A stretch of DNA of 64,000 nucleotides from contig NZ_JBLWWF010000003.1 of NCBI RefSeq assembly GCF_048268085.1, positions 204,517 to 268,516 on the forward strand. The letters run 5' to 3'. Source of the DNA: Neptunicella sp048268085 (GTDB lineage Bacteria > Pseudomonadota > Gammaproteobacteria > Enterobacterales > Alteromonadaceae). Positions 8,847 through 17,448 of the stretch are shown here, piece after piece. Both the position numbers and the translations under genes were made by a program. Within the stretch, counting starts at the first letter, position 1, and each line of letters begins with the position of its first letter. Under the pieces are notes generated by a model. The model ran no database searches. It was not told the DNA's origin and worked only from the letters and a program-made list of their open reading frames with translations.

Positions 8847-9953
8847 ATGCAACAAACAATAAAAAAACAACGGGTTGCTGCAATTGATGTATTAAGGGGA
8901 CTTACCATTGCCTTAATGATTTTGGTTAACACCCCCGGCTCATGGGGGCATGTTTATTGGCCTTTCCTGCATGCTGACTGGAGTGGTGCGACTCCTACCG
9001 ATATGGTGTTTCCATTTTTTGTCTTTATCGTCGGAGCCGCCATGTATTACGCGTTGGCATCGGCTCGTACTAGCGGCAATATTCCATGGGGGAAACTGGT
9101 TAAGCGTGCCTCTTTGATGTTTCTAATTGGTTTTCTACTCAATATCTTTCCGTTTAATGAAAATGCGGAGAACTGGCGCATTTTGGGCGTATTACAACGT
9201 ATTGCCGTTTGTTATTTGTTTGGAGCTGTACTCATTTTGCTCTTGTCAACGCGGCAGCTTATCGGGGTTTGTGTCGCCATTTTACTTGGTTATTGGTTGT
9301 TACTAACGATAGGCAGTAGTCAGCCTTATGGCTTGGAAACTAATTTGGTCAGGCAAATCGATTTAGCGATATTGGGAGCCAATCACTTGTGGCAAGGCAA
9401 AGGTATCGCCTTCGATCCTGAAGGCTTGCTCAGCGATTTACCCGCTATAGTAACGTTAATTAGTGGTTATTTAACTTGTTTATGGTTGGCAAAAACACCT
9501 GCGCCAGTCGAACAAATTAAAAAGTTATTGGCGGCTGGAATCCCATTAATTTTGCTGGCATTGGTTTGGCATCATTGGCATCCGATTAATAAAAGTCTGT
9601 GGACAGGTTCTTTTGTATTTCTAACCACCGGTGTGGCAATGTCTGTTCTGGCGTTGATTATTTGGGCATGGGAAGTTGTTGGCATACGAGCGGGAATGGA
9701 GCAGTTCCGTATCTATGGTAGCAATCCGTTGGTAGGCTATGTTGGTTCCGAATTGTTTGCTATTTGCTTAGCTACTTTGGTGACCGTGAATTATCAAGGG
9801 CAAGCTATTAGTGGGTATCAATATGGCTTTGAAATACTAAATCAGTGGATGCCAGCAAAGGCCGCGTCATTGCTGTTTGCCTGTTTGGTTGTCAGCCTGT
9901 TTTATATTGTTGCGCTTTATCTGTATAAGAAAAAGTGGTTTGTAAAGTTATAA
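8847..9953 (+). CDS. nagX: NagX-like membrane protein of GlcNAc catabolism
   Basis: A 368-residue inner-membrane protein with about ten to eleven hydrophobic spans. The N-terminus carries the family signature AAIDVLRGLTIALMILVN, followed by DMVFPFFVFIVGAAM. This is the acyltransferase-3/heparan-alpha-glucosaminide N-acetyltransferase-like family (DUF5009/DUF1624) that includes NagX. NagX is found in GlcNAc and chitin regulons of Alteromonadales and Xanthomonadales and is proposed to act in uptake or handling of amino sugars; its biochemical role is not settled. GGAGTGAG precedes the ATG. The NagR-like palindrome just upstream agrees with the regulon assignment. Confidence 0.88.
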   Translation: MQQTIKKQRVAAIDVLRGLTIALMILVNTPGSWGHVYWPFLHADWSGATPTDMVFPFFVFIVGAAMYYALASARTSGNIPWGKLVKRASLMFLIGFLLNIFPFNENAENWRILGVLQRIAVCYLFGAVLILLLSTRQLIGVCVAILLGYWLLLTIGSSQPYGLETNLVRQIDLAILGANHLWQGKGIAFDPEGLLSDLPAIVTLISGYLTCLWLAKTPAPVEQIKKLLAAGIPLILLALVWHHWHPINKSLWTGSFVFLTTGVAMSVLALIIWAWEVVGIRAGMEQFRIYGSNPLVGYVGSELFAICLATLVTVNYQGQAISGYQYGFEILNQWMPAKAASLLFACLVVSLFYIVALYLYKKKWFVKL

Positions 9954-9961
9954 ACAACACT

Positions 9962-9998
9962 CCGGTCAATCGATATTATTTTTTCGGTTGGCCGGTTT
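9962..9998 (+). terminator. Hairpin after nagX
   Basis: CCGGTCAATCGA (9962-9973) can pair with TCGGTTGGCCGG (9984-9995) as RNA with two G-U pairs, around a 10-base loop, followed by TTTAAA. It lies just after the nagX stop. The T tract is short, so strength is uncertain. Confidence 0.55.
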
Positions 9999-10242
9999 AA
10001 ACGGTTGATTGATGATATTGTTAATACAATGTTTATTCTAAATTAGTATAAGTTAATTGTTTTTGTATCTATCTAATCATTTTATGCTCCGGCTTGTATC
10101 TTAAAAAACTAATATAAACAGGTGTTTACGAAATTTTTACGAGCTGTGCTTTTTATTTTCCCACTTTCATATTGGGTTTTTTCTAACCATTTAAAATATT
10201 GATTAATATTCATCCATCTCATACTCTCTAAATGTTAAATAA

Positions 10243-10282
10243 ATGTAAGCGCTTTCAGGTTGTTAAATGAAAGCGCTTACAT
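10243..10282. promoter_or_regulatory. Twin LacI-family operator sites before the laminarinase operon
   Basis: TGTAAGCGCTTTCA (10244-10257) and its exact reverse complement TGAAAGCGCTTACA (10268-10281) are separated by 10 bp, giving a perfect 15-bp-arm inverted repeat. Each half is itself a CG-centred pseudo-palindrome of the TGWAAnCGnTTWCA kind bound by LacI/GalR-family regulators. Centre-to-centre distance is 24 bp. The pair ends 44 bp before the start codon, so repression by a dimer pair or tetramer is likely. No T run follows, so it is not a terminator. Confidence 0.75.
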
Positions 10283-10325
10283 CAATAATAAAAAACCAAA
10301 TAGATGTTAGGTAGGAGAGAACAAC

Positions 10326-11015
10326 ATGAGTAGAAAATTAATATTGATGTCAGCGCTGCTGCTAGCCAGCAGTAATGTGATGGCTGCAGCCATTACTAAT
10401 GGGAATTTTGCCGATGGCGGTTCCTGTAGTTTAAGCGGTTGGACTAAATATACAGAAGACGGGGATGTAAATGGTTCTGACTTTTCGACTAGTGGCGCTG
10501 CACCTAATTGTAGCGCCAACCTTAGTGTGGGGGATTGGGACACTTCATTTGCTTATGTTAATGGGCTATCTCAGGAACTGGATTTAACGGCTACGGCAGG
10601 CAATTCTCTATTGTTAACTATGGATTTTAGCGTAGATAGCATCTTAACCAGCCAGGATACAGACTTTTGGGCAGATATATTAACTATTGCTTTGGTGGAC
10701 GATAGTGGGAATAAATTTAATCAGCTTGGTAAAGCTGGAGAGTTTTTATTTGATATGGATATTGACGGATTTGCCAGTCAGCATTTAGAGCTGGAACTTG
10801 ATAACTCTTTCGCAAACCAGAGCGGTTGGTCGTTGGAATTTCTAATGCTTGATACGTTTGATCAATTTGGTTCAACTCTGTCAATTAGTCATGTTGCGCT
10901 TAGCGAAGTGTCTTCACAGGTCCCTGAGCCGGGGAGTTCTGCACTACTGGCGTTAGGTTTGGTTGGTTTGTTAGGGCGTCGCAAACTAATTTCTCACCGT
11001 ATTTATAATTCATAG
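10326..11015 (+). CDS. PEP-CTERM sorted secreted protein
   Basis: The protein has 229 residues. A signal peptide of about 20 residues ends at VMA. The central region begins AITNGNFADGG and includes LSGWTKYTEDGD, which looks like a jelly-roll module of the carbohydrate-binding type (inferred, no family assigned). The C-terminus is a textbook PEP-CTERM tail: VPEPGSSALLALGLVGLLG followed by RRK. Such tails are cut and sorted by exosortase/XrtA systems. It is the first gene of an operon with the GH16 laminarinase, whose ATG is 19 bp after this stop, behind twin operators. A role in binding glucan at the cell surface or in matrix is possible. Confidence 0.85.
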   Translation: MSRKLILMSALLLASSNVMAAAITNGNFADGGSCSLSGWTKYTEDGDVNGSDFSTSGAAPNCSANLSVGDWDTSFAYVNGLSQELDLTATAGNSLLLTMDFSVDSILTSQDTDFWADILTIALVDDSGNKFNQLGKAGEFLFDMDIDGFASQHLELELDNSFANQSGWSLEFLMLDTFDQFGSTLSISHVALSEVSSQVPEPGSSALLALGLVGLLGRRKLISHRIYNS

Positions 11016-11034
11016 CGTATTGAGAGGAAATAAT

Positions 11035-14000
11035 ATGAAAATTATTAACGTTCTCAAGGTGCTATGTTGCGCCTTACTCGTAACATCCAACATTGCGTTA
11101 GCAGATTGGCAAGATGCGGCAGAAGATATAACAGTCACTCAATCCCGTATGACCTTTGACACAGTCAAAGGAACGTATCTGGTTTATCTATCTATTACGA
11201 ATGCGGGGTCTAGTACGCTGAACGGTCCCTTTAGAGTACTAATTGAAAATACCACGTTGCCTGTTGCTTATTTTGACGGGGAAACATCATCAGGCATTCC
11301 TTATATGGATATTCCAAATCAGGAGCTGGCTTCCGGTGAGAAGGTCTCTATTGGTGTTCGCTTTGAGAAGCAACGTGTTCGTTTAAGTTTTGATACTCGC
11401 GTTCAAAGCAACGCGGACACCTCCAACTGGACGATGGTATGGAATGACGAATTTGATGGTAGCGAAATCGACACATCCAAATGGGGATTTGAAGTTAACT
11501 GCTGGGGCGGTGGTAATGGTGAGCAACAATGTTATACCGATCGTCCGGTTAACTCTTGGGTCGATAATGGTGTTTTAACTATTAAAGCCCAGCGCGAAAA
11601 TTTTACCGGGCCAGCCGAAGTGGAAGGGGATATGAGCAATACTGCCACGTTACCCTACACCTCCGCCCGTTTGCGCAGTAAAAACAAAGGCGACTGGACC
11701 TATGGACGCTTTGAAATTAGGGCTAAATTGCCATCTGGACAGGGAACGTGGCCAGCGATCTGGATGTTACCTACCGATTATGTTTATGGTGCGTGGGCAG
11801 CTTCTGGTGAAATTGATATTATGGAAGCAGTCAATTTAAAAGTTAGTTCTGATGAAGCCGGTGTGCCTGCAAATACTCCCGAACGTCGCACTTATGGAAC
11901 CTTGCATTATGGTGGTGTCTGGCCTGGTAATGTGTCTTCGGGAGCTCCTTATAAGTTACCCGAAGCCGTTAATCCTGCCGATGGATTCCATGAATATGCA
12001 CTGGAATGGGAAAAGGGGGAAATACGCTGGTATGTAGATGGAGTCCATTTTGCCACCCAACGTGACAGTGGCTGGTACAGCCAATATAAAAATGAAGAAG
12101 GTTTGACCGTTAATGGTGATGAAGATGCGCCATTTAATCAGCGTTTTCACATGTTACTTAATTTGGCTGTAGGCGGTGCTTGGGCCGGTAACGTTAATCA
12201 GAAAGGAATTGATGAATCGGTATTCCCGCAAACCATGCAAGTGGACTATGTGCGAGTCTATGAATGCTCGGTTAATCCCAATGAAGGAACTGGTTGCGCC
12301 ACAATTGACGACAACGCCACGGTGGTGGAAGGTAATCAGCCTCCGGAAATTGTTAACCCTGAAACCGGCTTTGGTCAGGAATCAGTATTTAATTTGTATA
12401 TTGATCAACTGGCTGATGGATTAACGTTCGAAAGTTATAATCCGGATGGCAGTATTACTATCAATGAACAAGCACAAGACGGCCATGGTAACGTGGTCAA
12501 TATTGATAAAACCACGGCTAACGGTAATGTCTTTTTTTCCTACCCACCCAAAGTTGATGTAGCGCGCTGGCAGGAATTTGGTGTATTAACATTTGATCTT
12601 AAAGTAAATAGTGCCGATTTAGGTACTGAACTACTGGTTAAACTGGATAGTGGCTGGCCTGCTGTAAGTGATTATAGCGTGCCATTGCCAAGTACAGGTG
12701 AATGGGCTCAAGTTAGGATCCCTATTGCAGACATTGTGGCTGCAGGTAATCGTTATGCACCCGGAAATTTTGTTAACTTGGCATCAGTAGCCAATCCGTT
12801 TGTAGTGGAACCTACAGGTGCGATGAACTTCAGTATTGACAATGTGCGCTATGAATTTGATTTGAGTCATGCTGATACGGCGACGATTTTTGACGATGAG
12901 GATCACGTCCCCTTTGGTATCAATAAATATGTTGCCAATGGCAGTGTGGAGATTGAACAAGTGGCGGCAGGTGATGGAAATCATGGTCAGGTTAAGCAAG
13001 TTACGTTTAACACCAATGAATCAGTGGTGTATTTCCAGACGATGCTGCAACGGGATTTAACCCCACTTAAATTAGATTTAAGTGCATTCAGTTATATTGA
13101 ATTTGATCTTAACGTTGTGGCAGATCCGCGCGCCGATCGTACCTTTATGGCCAAGATGGATTGCGGTAGCCCTTGTGGTTCAGGTGACTATCCTATCGCT
13201 GCACCGGACATTGGTGTGTGGACACATTATAAAATCCCTGTGGTGGATTTGGTTAATAATCCGGGTTCAAGTTTGAATGTGTTTCAGGTCGATACGCCAT
13301 TAGTGGTCTTCCCTGCGTGGGGCAATCAACAAGGCGTGATCATGCAGGTAGACAATGTGCAACTCACAAAAGGCGGTGAGGTAGTACAGCCACCGCCGGT
13401 ACCCACTGATGAGTTGGTCGTGTTTGATGAATCGCTGGCGCAGGGTTGGAGCCTTTGGGATTGCTGTGCCAATGCCAGTGTTACGCAAATAAATGACCCT
13501 GATGAAAATCATGGGGAAGCGATTAAAGTTGATTTCTTTGGTCCTTCTGGCACCGTATCTGGTCTATTTTCCAGCTCGGTGGTGGATTTAACTCAACTGA
13601 CCAATGGCACTTTGGAATTTGATTTAAAACTGGTGCAACAACCTGATGACCTGACCGCACCAATACTACTGAAGGTTGAAGCGCTCAATAGTAGTTTTGC
13701 GCAATTTGAATTAAATCAAAGCCTGCAAGGACAAGATGCACAACTAGGACACTGGCAACACTTTACCTATCAATTATCTGATTTAGCGGCAGCGGGTCTG
13801 GATTTATCACAGGTTAAAATTGTAATGATTTTCCCAGCTTGGGGACAGGCCATGGGCGCGGTTTATCATCTTGATAATGTCGTATTTCGCTCAAATGATG
13901 GCAGTTCATTAGACAGTGATAGCGACGGAGTTGTTGATGATAATGATTTATGTCCCGCGACCATTCCGGGAGCTGATGTAGACGCAAATGGTTGTGAAAT

Positions 14001-14466
14001 TATTCCAGCTGATACCGATGTTGATGATCTGTGTCCAAATACATCTGCGGGTGTCAGTGTCGATGCAACTGGTTGTGAAACCATCATTACTGATGCGGAT
14101 AACGATGGTGTTGAAGATAGTGTAGACCAGTGTCCTAATACACCAGCAGGGACAGCCGTGGATGCAACTGGTTGTGCAGTGCCAACCAACAGCTTGACTG
14201 GATTTGTGCAAACCAGTAACAGCACATTGTATTTTTACGCCAATAATAACGATTGGGCAATTGTTCATTATGAAATTAATGATGGTGGTCCATTAAATGT
14301 AGGAATGAATAATGTAGGTGGTCAGAATATCTGGGAGCTGAATGATCTTAGCCCCGGTGACGTCATCAGCTATTCATTTACGTATTGGACCAATGATGGT
14401 CAAGGGGGTGGGGGAGCAACTGATACTGCTGTCCAGACTTATACGGTTATCACTCTACCAGAGTAA
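11035..14466 (+). CDS. Multidomain GH16 beta-1,3-glucanase (laminarinase) with CBM56-like module
   Basis: A secreted protein of 1143 residues. Signal peptide 1-23 ends ALA. A beta-sandwich of about 100 residues precedes the GH16 domain (about 128-415), which has the catalytic EIDIME motif (Glu259, Asp261, Glu264). Three related beta-rich modules follow (about 440-605, 610-780 and 785-955), each ending in a DN-V-like strand (SIDNVRY, QVDNVQL, HLDNVVF). Calcium-binding thrombospondin type-3-like repeats come next (DSDSDGVVDD, DADNDGVEDS). The C-terminal 90 residues (VHYEINDGG, LSPGDVISYSFTYW) resemble CBM56, a beta-1,3-glucan binder. I choose ATG 11035 over TTG 11020 because GAGAGG precedes it at the right distance and the signal peptide then starts cleanly. 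Confidence 0.92.
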   Translation: MKIINVLKVLCCALLVTSNIALADWQDAAEDITVTQSRMTFDTVKGTYLVYLSITNAGSSTLNGPFRVLIENTTLPVAYFDGETSSGIPYMDIPNQELASGEKVSIGVRFEKQRVRLSFDTRVQSNADTSNWTMVWNDEFDGSEIDTSKWGFEVNCWGGGNGEQQCYTDRPVNSWVDNGVLTIKAQRENFTGPAEVEGDMSNTATLPYTSARLRSKNKGDWTYGRFEIRAKLPSGQGTWPAIWMLPTDYVYGAWAASGEIDIMEAVNLKVSSDEAGVPANTPERRTYGTLHYGGVWPGNVSSGAPYKLPEAVNPADGFHEYALEWEKGEIRWYVDGVHFATQRDSGWYSQYKNEEGLTVNGDEDAPFNQRFHMLLNLAVGGAWAGNVNQKGIDESVFPQTMQVDYVRVYECSVNPNEGTGCATIDDNATVVEGNQPPEIVNPETGFGQESVFNLYIDQLADGLTFESYNPDGSITINEQAQDGHGNVVNIDKTTANGNVFFSYPPKVDVARWQEFGVLTFDLKVNSADLGTELLVKLDSGWPAVSDYSVPLPSTGEWAQVRIPIADIVAAGNRYAPGNFVNLASVANPFVVEPTGAMNFSIDNVRYEFDLSHADTATIFDDEDHVPFGINKYVANGSVEIEQVAAGDGNHGQVKQVTFNTNESVVYFQTMLQRDLTPLKLDLSAFSYIEFDLNVVADPRADRTFMAKMDCGSPCGSGDYPIAAPDIGVWTHYKIPVVDLVNNPGSSLNVFQVDTPLVVFPAWGNQQGVIMQVDNVQLTKGGEVVQPPPVPTDELVVFDESLAQGWSLWDCCANASVTQINDPDENHGEAIKVDFFGPSGTVSGLFSSSVVDLTQLTNGTLEFDLKLVQQPDDLTAPILLKVEALNSSFAQFELNQSLQGQDAQLGHWQHFTYQLSDLAAAGLDLSQVKIVMIFPAWGQAMGAVYHLDNVVFRSNDGSSLDSDSDGVVDDNDLCPATIPGADVDANGCEIIPADTDVDDLCPNTSAGVSVDATGCETIITDADNDGVEDSVDQCPNTPAGTAVDATGCAVPTNSLTGFVQTSNSTLYFYANNNDWAIVHYEINDGGPLNVGMNNVGGQNIWELNDLSPGDVISYSFTYWTNDGQGGGGATDTAVQTYTVITLPE

Positions 14467-14472
14467 CGGTTT

Positions 14473-14500
14473 AAAAAGCCTGCCGGAAGCAGGCTTTTTT
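14473..14500 (+). terminator. Rho-independent terminator after the GH16 gene
   Basis: AAAAAGCCTGC pairs perfectly with GCAGGCTTTTT around a five-base loop, and the right arm runs into six Ts. It lies 6 bp after the stop codon. Confidence 0.92.
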
Positions 14501-14559
14501 ATTGGTATCTGTATATGTCTTTTTTACACTTGACATTATGATGAATAAACGCAAAATAA

Positions 14560-14575
14560 CTGTATTAATGTACAG
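14560..14575. promoter_or_regulatory. LexA (SOS) box upstream of dinB
   Basis: CTGTATTAATGTACAG fits the gammaproteobacterial SOS box CTGT-N8-ACAG exactly, with an AT-rich centre. It ends 16 bp before the dinB ATG, so bound LexA would block the promoter or transcript start. Its position also rules out the longer in-frame start at 14502. Confidence 0.88.
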
Positions 14576-14591
14576 TCATTTGCGAGGCGGT

Positions 14592-15650
14592 ATGCGCAAA
14601 ATTATCCATATTGATATGGATTGCTATTATGCTGCGGTGGAAATGCGAGATAATCCTGATTATCGTAATGTGCCATTAGCGATTGGTGGGGCTAGTGACA
14701 GACGTGGAGTTATTTCCACCTGCAATTACCAGGCTCGACAATTTGGTGTGCGTTCAGCCATGGCAACTGCGCATGCGCTAAAGTTATGCCCTGATCTGGT
14801 ATTGATTCCAGGCCGAATGGACTTATATGTGCAAATATCCAAACAAATCCGTGAAATATTTCAACGTTATACCGACGTTATTGAGCCCTTATCACTGGAC
14901 GAAGCCTATCTGGATGTCAGCGAATGTAACTTGTTTGGAGGCAGCGCAACCTTAATAGCAGAGGATATTCGCCGCGCTATTGTTAACGAAACCGGCTTGA
15001 CTGCATCCGCAGGAGTCGCGCCCTGTAAGTTTGTGGCAAAAATTGCCAGCGATGAAAACAAACCCAACGGTATTTGTATTGTTAGCCCGGATAAATTGGA
15101 TGATTTTGTTCGTCAGCTGCCGTTGGGCAAAATTCCTGGAGTAGGTAAGGTGACGCTGGAAAAGCTGAACAGGATGGGATTATTTCATTGTGAAGATGTG
15201 CGTCGGTATCCTTTTGATAAACTGCTCAAAGCATTTGGCAAGCTCGGACCCGTGCTATGGCAGCGCAGTAAAGGTATTGATGATCGGCAAGTGACGACTA
15301 ATCGGAAACGCAAGTCGGTGGGAGTCGAAACTACGTTGGCCGAAGATATTCATACCGAACAACAATGTTGGGCATTGATTGAACAGCTGTACCCCAAATT
15401 GGAAAAGCGCCTTAAAGCAGTAAGCCATAATCTGGCCATTCACACACAGGGTATTAAACTCAAGTTTAGCGATTTTCAACAAACCACGGTTGAGCTGCGT
15501 TATAGTCATCTGGATAAAGCCTTTTTCCAGTCATTGTTATCCGAGGCACTGAGTCGCCGAGCTGAACGAAGTATTCGGTTGGTAGGATTGCACGTTGCAT
15601 TGCCCAATGACGCAGAAACTTTACAGTTAGAGTTACCTTTGGCCGGATAA
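14592..15650 (+). CDS. dinB: DNA polymerase IV (Y-family, DinB)
   Basis: The product has 352 residues, essentially the length of E. coli Pol IV. The N-terminus RKIIHIDMDCYYAAVEMRDNP contains the first catalytic aspartates, and LSLDEAYLDVS contains the second catalytic Asp-Glu pair. The ASAGVAPCKFVAKIASDENKPNG palm region and the GVGKVTLEKLNRMGL helix-hairpin-helix are also present. It performs error-prone translesion synthesis. The ATG at 14592 has GAGG four bases upstream, gives the conserved N-terminus and lies just behind a LexA box, so damage-inducible expression is expected. No frameshift or missing motif is seen. Confidence 0.96.
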   Translation: MRKIIHIDMDCYYAAVEMRDNPDYRNVPLAIGGASDRRGVISTCNYQARQFGVRSAMATAHALKLCPDLVLIPGRMDLYVQISKQIREIFQRYTDVIEPLSLDEAYLDVSECNLFGGSATLIAEDIRRAIVNETGLTASAGVAPCKFVAKIASDENKPNGICIVSPDKLDDFVRQLPLGKIPGVGKVTLEKLNRMGLFHCEDVRRYPFDKLLKAFGKLGPVLWQRSKGIDDRQVTTNRKRKSVGVETTLAEDIHTEQQCWALIEQLYPKLEKRLKAVSHNLAIHTQGIKLKFSDFQQTTVELRYSHLDKAFFQSLLSEALSRRAERSIRLVGLHVALPNDAETLQLELPLAG

Positions 15651-15729
15651 ATTAACCCATCTATTTGCGAGCTATAGTTATTTTCTGCCACAATCGAATA
15701 TCACCAATCAGTCAATTTCGGGATAAATA

Positions 15730-17283
15730 ATGGCATTTCCAACTCCGTTATGGGTAAAAAATCTGGATCAGGCAATTGAACAACACAGTGACTGGGATGG
15801 CATTATTGTTATTGCCCCTGAATCTTCAAATTATCGTCATCCCAAACTAGCTCAAATTATTGAAGCACATAAAAAACTCGATGCCCGTGCTGGTGTTGAG
15901 CCTGTGCTTATTACGGATCCTGATATTGCCGGACAGCGATTAATTTACGCGCCTAGCGGCAATTTATTACGTGATTATGACGACGTACGTCGTTTTGCCG
16001 ATGCGGGTAAAAAAGCCATCGTTATTGCACGTGATGCAGGCATGCTCAAGCCTCTGCTCGTAGTGGATAAACTGCAACATAATCCATTATATGAACATGC
16101 GTTAGAAGTGACTTATTTGGCCATGTGTCAAGCGCTTTGGCAGCCACTTGAGGCACGCGAGAGTATTGGTGAAAACAAGGTTGAGCCGGTGGAGAGCATT
16201 GGTTTGTTTTCTGTAAAATCATTGGATCTTGAATGGCTTAGCGCAACAGAATCGGGACGGCGTTTAGCGCGTGATCTATGTGGTACTGAACCGGAAAGAA
16301 TGGCCCCTCCCAAATTTGCGGACTATTGTGTAGAAGCGTTTGCCGATAGCTCAGTTAAAGTGGACGTTTTGGGAGACAATGACAATCTGGTTGAAGACTA
16401 TCCATTGTTGTCAGCGGTCGCCCGTGCTTCTATTGGTGTCAAACATCATCATCCACGGGTGATACGACTAGAGTATTGTGCTGAAGGACCAATCGAGAAA
16501 ACATTAATGTTCGCCGGTAAAGGTGTGACTTATGATACTGGGGGAACAGATTTAAAAACCGGTGGCCATATGGCCGGCATGAGTCGTGATAAAGGAGGGG
16601 CTGCCGCAGTCGCTGGTTTTATTAAAACAGCATCGTTAATCAAACCTAAAGGATTGAAAATTATTGCTGAGCTTGGTGCTGTCAGAAATAGTATCGGCTC
16701 AAATGCTTTTGTTGCTGATGAAATTATTCAAAGTCATGCCGGAGTCAGAGTTAGAATTGGTAACACCGATGCAGAAGGGCGACTGGTGATGGCTGATTTG
16801 TTATCACATCTGCGCGAGCAAGCGTTGAACGAGAAACAGGTCGAAATGTTTACCGTGGCAACATTAACCGGGCATGCGGCTCTGGCAATGGGGCCATATA
16901 CTGCACTGGTTGATAACGGTGTCGCCCGCGCCCATGGTTGTTCCACCCGATTGGCCGCTACGGGCGATATATGGGGCGATCCCAGTGAAATATCCCGCTC
17001 ACGTCGCGAGGACTTTCACTTTATAAGACCTCGTACCTTAGCCGATGATGTGTTATCCAGTAACAATGCCCCATCTTCAGCGACGAGTCGTGGTCATCAA
17101 TTCCCGATGGCATTTTTAACGGTAGCCTCAGGGCTGGATCAGCATTGCATTAATAGCCAGAATCCACTTGCTTATACGCATATTGATATCGCCGGCAGCG
17201 GTGTGGAAAGTGGCGATTGGCAACACGACGCACCCACCGGCGTGCCGGTAGTGGCATTATCGGCAAGATATTTTAAAAATTAA
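15730..17283 (+). CDS. M17-family leucyl aminopeptidase
   Basis: A cytosolic two-metal aminopeptidase of 517 residues. The N-terminal half is diverged, as usual in the family. The catalytic half has GKGVTYDTGG (metal-binding Lys264 and Asp269), MSRDKGGAAAV (Asp287) and NTDAEGR (Asp347, Glu349, catalytic Arg351), so all zinc ligands and the active arginine are present. The sequence resembles the aminopeptidase-like 1 (NPEPL1) branch more than PepA, as far as can be judged by eye. It stands alone between dinB and the LRR gene, and its substrate range is not predictable. Confidence 0.88.
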   Translation: MAFPTPLWVKNLDQAIEQHSDWDGIIVIAPESSNYRHPKLAQIIEAHKKLDARAGVEPVLITDPDIAGQRLIYAPSGNLLRDYDDVRRFADAGKKAIVIARDAGMLKPLLVVDKLQHNPLYEHALEVTYLAMCQALWQPLEARESIGENKVEPVESIGLFSVKSLDLEWLSATESGRRLARDLCGTEPERMAPPKFADYCVEAFADSSVKVDVLGDNDNLVEDYPLLSAVARASIGVKHHHPRVIRLEYCAEGPIEKTLMFAGKGVTYDTGGTDLKTGGHMAGMSRDKGGAAAVAGFIKTASLIKPKGLKIIAELGAVRNSIGSNAFVADEIIQSHAGVRVRIGNTDAEGRLVMADLLSHLREQALNEKQVEMFTVATLTGHAALAMGPYTALVDNGVARAHGCSTRLAATGDIWGDPSEISRSRREDFHFIRPRTLADDVLSSNNAPSSATSRGHQFPMAFLTVASGLDQHCINSQNPLAYTHIDIAGSGVESGDWQHDAPTGVPVVALSARYFKN

Positions 17284-17408
17284 AATTGATTATGCTCTTT
17301 TTTGTTTTTAAGTTTTTACAGTGATTTTTTGTATATTTTGAACATTTAACTATACATCAATTTCTTTAAAGTTTAATTCTTAGGATCGGTTCTACTCTTA
17401 CTAAACAA

Positions 17409-17441
17409 CTGAAAAGACGTATCATTGATACGCCTTTTCAG
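17409..17441. terminator. Hairpin between convergent aminopeptidase and LRR genes
   Basis: CTGAAAAG-a-CGTATCA pairs with TGATACG-c-CTTTTCAG with a single mismatched position and a one-base centre. It lies 8 bp past the LRR stop on the minus strand and about 125 bp past the aminopeptidase. The flanks are only mildly T-rich. Confidence 0.55.
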
Positions 17442-17448
17442 AATGGAA

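Larger units (their letters stand above)
9954..10325. other. Intergenic region: nagX hairpin, AT-rich promoter zone, twin operators
   Basis: This 372-bp stretch has no gene. It begins with the nagX hairpin (9962-9995), continues as a very AT-rich segment that probably holds the promoter of the downstream operon, and ends with two mirror-image LacI-type operator sites (10243-10282) and the AGGAGAG ribosome site of the PEP-CTERM gene. Confidence 0.7.

Noticed and set aside
10081..10099. Segment resembling the E. coli lac promoter (TTTATGCTCCGGCTTGTAT)
   Set aside because: Similarity is short and there is no lac-type operator or CRP site beside it; it lies in an AT-rich zone where such matches occur by chance.
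13866..14268. Minus-strand frames opposite the thrombospondin-type repeats
   Set aside because: They mirror the repetitive coding sequence of the laminarinase and have low-complexity products.
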